A stretch of 7,879 nt of DNA, from contig JASHYZ010000112.1 in the NCBI GenBank assembly GCA_030042795.1, forward strand, positions 1 to 7,879, given 5' to 3'. Below the pieces are notes generated by a model. It did not search any database and was not told where the DNA came from. It saw only the letters and a program-made list of their open reading frames with translations. A program made the translations under genes and the position numbers. The stretch comes from Terriglobia bacterium (GTDB lineage: Bacteria; Acidobacteriota; Terriglobia; UBA7540). Below, piece by piece: positions 1-6,221 of the stretch. How positions within the stretch are numbered: the first letter of the stretch is position 1; every line of letters begins with the position of its first letter.

Positions 1-737
1 ATCGCCTCAGATTCCGAGAGGCCTGTGAATTCGAGCACGTTCCGGTTGATATAGACCACACTTCCATCGGGTCCCAGGACGACGACGTCATGGCGGATCG
101 CGTCGACCACCTCCCGCAAATGTGCTTCCGATCTCTCAATTCTTTCGAACGCCGCCTTCAGCGCCGCCTGCGACTGCTCGCGCTCGATGGCAATCCCGGC
201 GATACGGCTCGCATGATCAATCAGACGAATATCGTCGGGAGTCGGATCGCGGACCTCGCGATAGTACATGCCGAACGTGCCGAGCACCCTGCCGTCGTTC
301 GAGATGATCGGGCTTGACCAGGCGGCGCGAAGTCCGGCCGCCGCGGCGGCATCTCGAAAGCGAATCCAAAGGGGATCGCAGAGAATATCCCGAATAAATA
401 CGGCTTCGCGCCGATAGACCGCAGTCCCGCAGGAACCTGCCTTGGGTCCGCTCGCCATGCCGTCGGTCGCCGAACGATAGAGCTCGGGCAGGTTCGGGGC
501 GGCAGCATACCGCAGATGCACTCGATCGGCATCAAGCAGGAGAATCGAACACAACATCCCGGGACGCTGCGTCTCGATCAGGCGCGTCACACTGGTAAGC
601 ACTTCGGCCAGTGGCGCCCCGACCAGGATCATCTTTAGAGCGTTGAGCACGGCGTCCCCTGAAAGGGTTTCCGCTATGGGTTCAGATCCCGAAACAGCAT
701 CGTCGGTATGCGGCTCTCGAATGTCAGCGTCTCCCAT
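1..737 (-). CDS. GAF-PAS domain sensor protein, N-terminal part (gene runs off the left edge)
   Basis: A signal-sensing protein, probably cytoplasmic because no signal peptide or membrane segment is visible in the 245 residues present. Residues about 42-185 form a GAF domain: the stretches LLLDADRVHLRYAAAPNLPE, GPKAGSCGTAVYRREAV, DPLWIRFRDAA and GRVLGTFGMYYRE are typical of the GAF domains that precede histidine kinases and other regulators. A charged, probably helical linker (about 186-210, ending ERIERSEAHLREV) leads into a PAS domain from about residue 212 (VVVLGPDGSVVYINRN, then LEFTGLSESEA). The start is the first ATG after an in-frame TAG; AGAGG lies five bases upstream. The output domain (histidine kinase, sigma-54 activator or other) is beyond the window, so the mode of action is unknown. 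The gene is divergent from the recombination locus and need not be related to it. The ligand cannot be predicted. Confidence 0.88.
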   Translation of the reverse strand, partial: MGDADIREPHTDDAVSGSEPIAETLSGDAVLNALKMILVGAPLAEVLTSVTRLIETQRPGMLCSILLLDADRVHLRYAAAPNLPELYRSATDGMASGPKAGSCGTAVYRREAVFIRDILCDPLWIRFRDAAAAAGLRAAWSSPIISNDGRVLGTFGMYYREVRDPTPDDIRLIDHASRIAGIAIEREQSQAALKAAFERIERSEAHLREVVDAIRHDVVVLGPDGSVVYINRNVLEFTGLSESEA

Positions 738-742
738 AGAAA

Positions 743-747
743 CCTCT
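743..747 (-). promoter_or_regulatory. Ribosome binding site of the GAF-PAS gene
   Basis: On the minus strand AGAGG stands five bases before the ATG whose first base is position 737. This supports that ATG as the start. No ATG, GTG or TTG lies between it and the upstream in-frame stop. Confidence 0.55.
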
Positions 748-781
748 GCTGTCGCCAGCAGTATCCCATAGCCGGAAATCT

Positions 782-887
782 GGAATCCACCGCTGAGAGA
801 TACAGGTCGGCTAACGCGCTACCCGGAAACTGAAACACGGCGCGCGCTCCGCTTGCAAGCCGCCGCACCAGGAATCCACCGGCGAGA
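782..887. repeat. Pair of imperfect 17-base direct repeats
   Basis: GGAATCCACCG occurs at 782-792 and again at 871-881. In both copies GAGA follows after two mismatched bases, giving 15 of 17 identical positions at a spacing of 89 bases. Both copies lie upstream of the sensor gene (about 45 and 134 bases before its start codon). They could be binding sites for a regulator or chance. No third copy was seen. Confidence 0.3.
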
Positions 888-1050
888 TGCCGCCGGCACA
901 GCTGGTTGTTGAGGAGCTTGGCAGCACGTAGGTCCAATATTCGTTTCGTAGCCCGGTTGGTTTTCCGCTGGGGAGCGCCGTGCTGGGAATGGTCCCGACA
1001 ACCTGAGTTCGATTTTTGAAACAGCGGGCTCAGCAAGAAGTACACATCGT

Positions 1051-1432
1051 ATAGTCGGGCTCGTGATCGGCGGCTATACGCCCAGACCCAAGAACTTCGA
1101 CGCACTGATTTTCGGGTCTACGACCGCGACACGCTCCTCTATGCTGCCCGAACGCGCAGCGGGTTCACGCCGGTGAGCCGGGTACAACTCTATCGGTGCT
1201 TCCAGGGCCTGGAAATCTCCGAATGTCCATTTACGAACCTGCCCGAGCGGAGCGAGGGCCGCTGGGGACAGGGAGTCACCCCTCCAAAATGAAGGGCTGC
1301 CGCCGGCTGAACCTATACTGGTGGGGCAGTTCGAGTTCCCTAGAGTGGACGGTCGACCATCACCTGCGGCACGCTCGCTTCATAGGGCTGCGGGACGACA
1401 GTGACCCGAAACGGGTAGTCAGGGAATCGTGA
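1051..1432 (+). pseudogene. Remnant of an ATP-dependent DNA ligase, C-terminal part, with four frameshifts
   Basis: The intact protein would seal DNA nicks with ATP, as in LigD-type or stand-alone bacterial ATP ligases. Read in three frames, the segment gives a continuous ligase C-terminus: GLVIGGYT and NFDALIFG (1051-1116); YDRDTLLYAARTRSGFTP, CPFTNLPE and GRWGQG (1119-1286); MKGCR (from 1289); PILVGQFEF (1312-1338); then LEW and HLRHARFIGLRDD to the TGA at 1430-1432. This covers the end of the adenylation domain (VIGGYT) and the OB-fold domain. The frame changes are a lost base at 1117/1118, a lost A in the A run at 1286-1289, a lost A at 1310-1311 and an extra C in the C run at 1338-1340. 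The N-terminal half, with the lysine that accepts AMP, is missing or beyond recognition, and no start or ribosome site is seen. Four indels in under 400 bases plus 5' loss point to a real pseudogene. Family assignment is from remembered motifs, not a search. Confidence 0.82.
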
Positions 1433-1450
1433 ACCGACAAATACATCAAA

Positions 1451-1489
1451 AGAAAGCGGGCGCAGTCTTTCGCCTCAATCGCCCTTTCT
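1451..1489. terminator. Possible hairpin terminator after the ligase remnant
   Basis: AGAAA (1451-1455) and GGGCG (1458-1462) pair with CGCCC (1480-1484) and TTTCT (1485-1489), giving a 10-base-pair stem with a two-base GC bulge and a 17-base loop. An alternative short stem pairs GGCG (1459-1462) with CGCC (1471-1474). It begins 19 bases after the remnant's stop codon, where a ligase terminator would lie. The flanking A-rich and TTTCT sequences suit a weak terminator, but there is no long T run, so this is tentative. Confidence 0.3.
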
Positions 1490-1538
1490 CCACCCTTGGC
1501 TGGCTCTCTAAATAGTAAGGTTACCAGCACTCACGCAG

Positions 1539-1567
1539 TTTACTCCTTTCCTCGCTTGCGCTAGACT
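1539..1567 (+). promoter_or_regulatory. Candidate sigma70-type promoter of the addBA-like genes
   Basis: TTTACT (1539-1544, four of six matches to TTGACA) and TAGACT (1562-1567, four of six matches to TATAAT) are separated by exactly 17 bases. Transcription would begin about seven bases after the -10 box, near 1573-1575, only about five bases before the GTG at 1579. The mRNA would be nearly leaderless, which fits the absence of a ribosome binding site before that GTG. The boxes are only moderately matched, so this is a candidate. Confidence 0.38.
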
Positions 1568-1578
1568 GACGGCCAGCC

Positions 1579-4500
1579 GTGGACCGAACGAGCCGTCTGA
1601 TCACTTCAGATTCAAATGAGTTGCTGCGTCAGGAAGCTCTGACAGCCCTTCGAGATCTTGCGCCGGCGTCTGGAACCCTGGTGGTGGCTCCAACCCGGGG
1701 GGCGGCGGACGATTTCCTGTTTTGCGCCATCGCTTCAGGAACCCGGGGCAGTGGTATCTATCGCATGACCCCGCCACAACTCGCCTTGACTCTTGCAACG
1801 CCGGCACTGGCCCGGCAGGGGCTTGCGCCGGTGAGTGCGCTTGGTCAAGAGGCGCTTGCTGCGCGCAGCGCGGCCCAGTGCAAACTGTCCTACTTTGGTC
1901 CAGTCGCTGACACCCCTGGCTTCGCCGGTGCGCTCGCTTCTACGCTGGTTGAGCTGCGGCTTAACCTCATTTCACAAGCCAGCCTCATCCGACAGGGAGA
2001 TCCTGGCCGCGACCTGGCGCAGTGCCTCACCTGCTATGAGGCAGAGCTTCGGCGGCGGTCTCTTGCTGACCGGGCTGACATCTTACGGCTTGCGACTGAG
2101 ACAGCCACTCAAGCTGACCACCCGTTGCTGGGATTGCCTATGATTGTGCTCTCGGTTGCGGTGGACTCGGCCTGCGATCAAGTCTTTTGGAGGTCAATTC
2201 TATCTCGTGCACCTCATGTCCTCGCCACGGCAATCCGGCGGAACCGGAAAGCGGTGGAAGCGATCGAAGGCCTGCTCAGCATCGGTGCGATTCCTATCAA
2301 CAACGGATTGAGATGGAACTCTCTTGAGAGGGTCCGGCAAGAGGTTTTTGCTCCGAAAGCGAGCGGATGGCCTGAGACCCAACGGGATGAGAGTGTCGCG
2401 TTCTTCTCCACTCCCGGCGAGGGCCTCGAGTGTGCGGAGATCGGGCGCCGGATCCTGCGTACGGTACGATCCGGTGTTCCCTTTGACCAGATCGCTATCC
2501 TCCTCCGCCATCCCGATACGTATCAGCCGTTGGTGCAGTCTGCGCTTCGACGCGCCGGCATCCCAGCCTACTTCACCCGCGGCACGGTGCGTCCAGACCC
2601 TTCGGGCCGACCGATACTTGTGCTCTTGGATTGCGCCTTGGAAGGCTTATCAGCGTCAAGGTTTGCGGAATATCTATCTCTCGGGCAGGTACCACGTGTC
2701 AGTGAGTCGGGCGCACCTTCAGAGCGTCCCGAACTTTGGGAATCGTCGGCCGACGAGGCCCAAGCCCGCTTCAAGTTCCCCGAACTGATGGAAAGTCTGG
2801 ACGAACCTGACACCGAAGACACCGATGGGACGCCGGTCATCGCCGGTAGCCTGCGCACTCCCTTTAATTGGGAGAAGCTACTGGTGGACGCCGCCGTGAT
2901 CGGCGGCCGAAGAAGATGGCAGGAGCGCCTCGACGGTCTCGAAGCTGAGCTGCGGGCGCGGTTGAAGGAGGCCGGACGTCGGCAAGAATCGACCGGGCAC
3001 TTTGAGCGGCAGCTTCAGTTTCTGGGTCATCTGCGGAGCTTCGCACTGCCGGTCATCGATCTGCTGGACTCGTTCAGGGACAAAGTTCTCTGGGGCGAGT
3101 GGCTTGAGCGCCTCCGTCGCCTCGCCGGTCTGGCGCTGCGTAAGCCGGAGACAGTGATTTCATTAATCGCGGAGCTCGAACCCATGGCCGAGATCGGGCC
3201 CCTGGGCCTTGACGAGGTTCGTCAGGCCCTCACCGAGCGCCTGCGCTTCCTGCGCCAGGAGCCCGAAGGGCGCCGGTACGGGCGGGTCTTCGTGGGAACT
3301 CTCGATGAAGCGGGCGCTCGCTCTTTTGAAGTGGTGTTTGTACCCGGCGTTGCAGAAGGACTTTTCCCTCCGCGGCCGTCCGAAGACCCTCTGCTGCTCG
3401 ATCACTATCGCAAGGCCCTCTCACCCCTACTCCGTACTCGATCCGACCACGTAGAAAACGAGCGAGTTCTACTCGGCCAGGCAATCGGGGCGGCACGATC
3501 CCAACTTTGCGTTTCCTATCCGCGCACCGAGGCACTTGAAGGGCGAGCGCGTGTGCTCAGTACCTTCGCCCTTGAGATCTTACGGGTGTCTGGCGGGCGC
3601 CTGCTGACGCTGGCGGAAATCGAGCGCCAAGCCGCGGCTGCCGCTGAGGCGCGACCGGTTTGGCCCTCACCCCGGGAGCCTAATGAAGCAATCGACGATG
3701 CCGAATACGATCTGGCGTTCTTGGAGCCGCTGTTCAGCAAGCCGGCGGCTCGGACCCGTGGCTCCGCTGGTTATCTGCTTGATGCCAATCCACACCTGGG
3801 ACGCGCGTTGAGGACACGCGCGCGCCGCTGGTTGAGACGTTGGACCCCGGCGGATGGAGTTGTTGACCCCGACCGTGCCACGCTCGAGGTGCTTGCGGCC
3901 CATGGCTTGCGTAAGGTCACATATTCCGCCTCGGCGCTCCAGCAATTCGCCAGTTGCCCTTATCGCTTCCTCTTGAGCGGCATCTACGGACTGCGCGAGC
4001 GTAAGACCGTGGTCGCCTTGGAACAGCTCGATCCGCTCACTCGAGGGTCGCTATTCCACAAGGCCCAAGAGGTCTTTCTCCAGGAGCTCCAGCAGGCTCA
4101 ACTGCTGCCGGTAACACAGGATCGGCTGGCCTTGACTCTCGAAATTGCCGATCGGGTTTTCTCGTCAGTGGCTACGAGTTATGAGTCGGATTTCGCGCCG
4201 GCCCTCCTGCCTGTGTGGAACAGCGAAATCGAAGCTCTGCGCACGGAGTTCAGGGTTTGGGTGGTGCAGCTTCCACGCATCCATTCTGAATGGATGCCGA
4301 TTCACTTCGAGTTCGACTTTGGCTTGGCCGGAGAACCCATCATGGGCCGAGAGTCCGGGAACCGGCTGGCGCCTGCTGTGATTCTCGGGGACGTCCGGCT
4401 ACGGGGTTCGATTGACCTCGTTGAGCGGCATAGGCATCGTGAAACACTACGCGTGACCGACCACAAGACCGGCAGAGTTCCCAAAGAGTTGCCGGTCTCT

Positions 4501-4842
4501 GTCGGTCGCGGCGAGGCGCTTCAGCCGCTCCTCTACGCGGCGGCTGCCGAGTGCTTGCTCGGCAAGCCGGTTGAGGCCGGCATGCTCTTTTATTCGACGG
4601 AGAGGGGAGGATATAAGGAAGCCGTCGTCGCTTTCGATGAGGCCGGCCGCCAAAGGCTCCGAAAGGTGCTTGAGGTTATCGACGACCATATCCGCCAAGG
4701 GTTCCTACCTGCAGCGCCGCGGCAAGAGGCTTGTGCACTCTGCGAGTTCCGCGCGGTCTGCGGACCCCATGAGGAAAAGCGAGTGAAGCAGAAGCCTCGG
4801 CAACGTCTCGATTCCTTGAATGAGGTTCGATGCCTGCCGTAA
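1579..4842 (+). CDS. addB: AddB-like recombination subunit: degenerate helicase plus PD-(D/E)XK nuclease with Fe-S staple
   Basis: Likely partner of the AddA-like helicase downstream; together they would process double-strand DNA ends for RecA-dependent repair in the cytoplasm. It has 1087 residues, near the usual size for this family. The N-terminal helicase-like part has no Walker A motif: LVVAPTRG stands where a P-loop would be expected. Helicase-like traces remain: GEGLE (280-284) followed by RRILRTVRSGVPFDQIAILL, VVFVPGVAEGLFPPRP (585-600) and NERVLLGQAIGAARS (627-641). The C-terminal RecB-type nuclease looks complete: H827, GSID with D946, the DHK triad D961-K963, and Q982/Y986. Cys793 (SCPYRF) with Cys1052, Cys1055 and Cys1061 (CxxCx5C) matches the AddB [4Fe-4S] staple. 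So the nuclease should be active, but this subunit probably does not hydrolyse ATP. GTG is the first start after an in-frame TGA (1567-1569); no ribosome site precedes it, and TTG at 1621 is a weaker alternative. No internal frameshift is seen. Confidence 0.9.
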   Translation: MDRTSRLITSDSNELLRQEALTALRDLAPASGTLVVAPTRGAADDFLFCAIASGTRGSGIYRMTPPQLALTLATPALARQGLAPVSALGQEALAARSAAQCKLSYFGPVADTPGFAGALASTLVELRLNLISQASLIRQGDPGRDLAQCLTCYEAELRRRSLADRADILRLATETATQADHPLLGLPMIVLSVAVDSACDQVFWRSILSRAPHVLATAIRRNRKAVEAIEGLLSIGAIPINNGLRWNSLERVRQEVFAPKASGWPETQRDESVAFFSTPGEGLECAEIGRRILRTVRSGVPFDQIAILLRHPDTYQPLVQSALRRAGIPAYFTRGTVRPDPSGRPILVLLDCALEGLSASRFAEYLSLGQVPRVSESGAPSERPELWESSADEAQARFKFPELMESLDEPDTEDTDGTPVIAGSLRTPFNWEKLLVDAAVIGGRRRWQERLDGLEAELRARLKEAGRRQESTGHFERQLQFLGHLRSFALPVIDLLDSFRDKVLWGEWLERLRRLAGLALRKPETVISLIAELEPMAEIGPLGLDEVRQALTERLRFLRQEPEGRRYGRVFVGTLDEAGARSFEVVFVPGVAEGLFPPRPSEDPLLLDHYRKALSPLLRTRSDHVENERVLLGQAIGAARSQLCVSYPRTEALEGRARVLSTFALEILRVSGGRLLTLAEIERQAAAAAEARPVWPSPREPNEAIDDAEYDLAFLEPLFSKPAARTRGSAGYLLDANPHLGRALRTRARRWLRRWTPADGVVDPDRATLEVLAAHGLRKVTYSASALQQFASCPYRFLLSGIYGLRERKTVVALEQLDPLTRGSLFHKAQEVFLQELQQAQLLPVTQDRLALTLEIADRVFSSVATSYESDFAPALLPVWNSEIEALRTEFRVWVVQLPRIHSEWMPIHFEFDFGLAGEPIMGRESGNRLAPAVILGDVRLRGSIDLVERHRHRETLRVTDHKTGRVPKELPVSVGRGEALQPLLYAAAAECLLGKPVEAGMLFYSTERGGYKEAVVAFDEAGRQRLRKVLEVIDDHIRQGFLPAAPRQEACALCEFRAVCGPHEEKRVKQKPRQRLDSLNEVRCLP

Positions 4843-4867
4843 AACACGATTAACGAAGAACGGCAGG
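4833..4867. other. Inverted repeat across the addB-like stop codon
   Basis: CCTGCCGT (4833-4840) is the exact reverse complement of ACGGCAGG (4860-4867). Two G-U pairs can extend the 8-base-pair stem, and the loop is 19 bases. The 5' arm contains the last codons and the first base of the stop. A short TTTT (4874-4877) follows some bases later. It might be a weak attenuator or an mRNA-processing structure between the two genes. The long loop and short T run make an efficient terminator unlikely. Confidence 0.3.
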
Positions 4868-4911
4868 TGCGGAGTTTTGGTCCAAAGCTGCTTAGGTACG
4901 GCCTTGAAATC

Positions 4912-4916
4912 GGAGA
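4912..4916 (+). promoter_or_regulatory. Ribosome binding site of the addA-like gene
   Basis: GGAGA stands nine bases before the ATG at 4926. The spacing favours this ATG over the in-frame ATG at 4935, which would be 18 bases away. The 83-base gap after the addB-like gene shows no clear promoter of its own, so the two genes are probably co-transcribed. Confidence 0.6.
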
Positions 4917-4925
4917 TCGCTTAGC

Positions 4926-6221
4926 ATGTACCAAATGTCGCCGGTTGGCAGCCACTTCGACGACGATGCTGCGCGCCAGCGCATCCGGACTTCTCTCGAC
5001 GAAAGCCTGCTGGTCGAAGCGGCGGCCGGGACCGGCAAGACCACCGAGCTGATCCGCCGCACTGTCGCCCTAATACGAACCGGTCGTGCCCGCGTGGAGA
5101 AGCTGGTTGCGGTAACGTTCACCAACAAGGCGGCCGGAGAACTCAAGCTTCGGCTGCGTCAGGAACTGGATCACGCTCTTATCGAGGCGAGACGGAATTC
5201 GGACGACCACGAATCGGAGCGTCTGGAAGAGGCCATCAACCACCTTGAAGAGGCGCGCATCGGCACCATTCATTCCTTCTGCGCCGACCTCCTGCGCGAG
5301 CGACCCGTGGAGGCCAGAATCGATCCCGCCTTTGAGGATCTCGCCGAACTGGAGCAGCGCCGGCTATTCCGGCGAGCCTTCCGGAGATGGCTTGAAGAGA
5401 AACTCGGCCAATCCCCGGCCGTGGTTCGGCGAGTTCTTATGCGGAACACAGGCGGCCACAGATCCCCCTCCGAGGAGTTGTTTGATTCGGCCTGGAAAGT
5501 CCTCGAGCACCGTGACTTCAACTACCCTTGGGAAAGGAGAGATTTCCCGCGTCAGGAGAAGATCGACCGCCTTCTGGAACGCGTCGCGAAGCTTGCAGAC
5601 GTGAGCCGCCTGTGTCCGAACGAGGGGGACGCCTTGTATATCAGTCTGCTTGGCGTACGTGAGCTCGCGGAGATACTCCGGCGCGCAGACGATCAGCACC
5701 GAGATCGCGACTATGACCGCTGGGAAGGCCTCCTGGTTCACTTGCACTCCGAATGCCAGCGGAAACTTCAGAAAGGGCGTGGCAAGGACTTCGCCCCTGG
5801 CGTCTTGCGGGAGGACGTCGTGAAGGAACGGCAGGAACTGATGAGCGAGCTCGGTGGGTTCGTGAGGGACTCCGGCGCCGATCTCGCCGCTCTTCTTCAG
5901 GCAGAAATGCGCGATCTCGTGGACATCTATGACAACTATAAGCGTGGATCGGGCAAGCTGGATTTCGTCGACCTCCTCTTGCTGACCCGCGAGCTGGTAA
6001 GAACCAACGGCGAGGTGCGACGCTATCTCCAGGACAAGTTCACCCACATTCTAGTGGACGAGTTTCAGGACACCGATCCGCTGCAGGCGGAAATCCTGAT
6101 GTTGCTGGCGGCCGACAGCCCTGATCAGACCGACTGGTTGGAAGTCAGCCCAGTTCCCGGCAAGTTGTTCCTGGTGGGTGACCCAAGCAGTCGATTTATC
6201 GCTTTCGTCGGGCAGACGTGA
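4926..6221 (+). CDS. addA: AddA/UvrD-type helicase, N-terminal piece, cut short by a frameshift in motif III
   Basis: First part of the superfamily 1 helicase-nuclease subunit that would provide the ATP-driven 3'-5' motor of the AddAB complex. Its 431 codons cover domain 1A and the 1B insertion. Walker A is EAAAGTGKTT (31-40, Lys38); motif Ia is AVTFTNKAAGEL (62-73); motif Ic is IGTIHSFC (112-119); Walker B/motif II is DEFQDTDPLQ (378-387). Motif III begins normally as LVGDP (416-420). One A is then missing: CCAAGCAG stands where CCAAAGCAG is needed, so the frame drifts into eleven aberrant residues (SSRFIAFVGQT) and stops at TGA 6219-6221. Reading on in the -1 frame from 6185 restores KQSIYRFRRADV exactly and the rest of the helicase. 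Translated as given, this piece could perhaps bind ATP through motifs I and II but would not be a working helicase. The family assignment is secure; whether the frameshift is real is open. Confidence 0.88.
   Translation: MYQMSPVGSHFDDDAARQRIRTSLDESLLVEAAAGTGKTTELIRRTVALIRTGRARVEKLVAVTFTNKAAGELKLRLRQELDHALIEARRNSDDHESERLEEAINHLEEARIGTIHSFCADLLRERPVEARIDPAFEDLAELEQRRLFRRAFRRWLEEKLGQSPAVVRRVLMRNTGGHRSPSEELFDSAWKVLEHRDFNYPWERRDFPRQEKIDRLLERVAKLADVSRLCPNEGDALYISLLGVRELAEILRRADDQHRDRDYDRWEGLLVHLHSECQRKLQKGRGKDFAPGVLREDVVKERQELMSELGGFVRDSGADLAALLQAEMRDLVDIYDNYKRGSGKLDFVDLLLLTRELVRTNGEVRRYLQDKFTHILVDEFQDTDPLQAEILMLLAADSPDQTDWLEVSPVPGKLFLVGDPSSRFIAFVGQT
6183..6190 (+). other. One-base deletion splitting the addA-like gene
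   Basis: The zero frame reads GAC CCA AGC AGT; the conserved motif GDPKQS needs GAC CCA AAG CAG TCG. A single missing A in an A run accounts for it. The next stop, TGA at 6219-6221, shares its last base with an ATG (6221-6223) that is in frame with the rest of the helicase, making TGATG, an arrangement that often allows translational coupling. No X XXY YYZ slippery heptamer is present at the junction, so programmed -1 frameshifting is not supported. Confidence 0.85.

Larger units (their letters stand above)
738..1050. other. Non-coding stretch between the sensor gene and the ligase remnant
   Basis: I see no intact gene here. A 143-codon minus-strand frame (674-1105) overlaps the sensor gene start in another frame and has no recognisable domain, so I do not call it. 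The stretch must carry the sensor gene's promoter, but I cannot place convincing -35 and -10 boxes. It contains an imperfect direct repeat (782-798 and 871-887), a perfect 10-base palindrome GCTTGCAAGC (851-860), and possible very worn traces of the DNA ligase gene from about 890 onward. Confidence 0.5.

Noticed and set aside
674..1105. 143-codon minus-strand frame
   Set aside because: It overlaps the GAF-PAS gene start in another frame and shows no recognisable motif; the GAF-PAS frame has clear domain evidence.
1196..1432. 78-codon plus-strand frame that could be called a small hypothetical gene
   Set aside because: Its second half is one frame of the ligase remnant and its first half is an off-frame reading of the same remnant; it has no clear ribosome site.
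5364..6047. 227-codon minus-strand frame
   Set aside because: Lies wholly antisense to the addA-like helicase, whose frame carries family motifs; long antisense frames are common in GC-rich genes.
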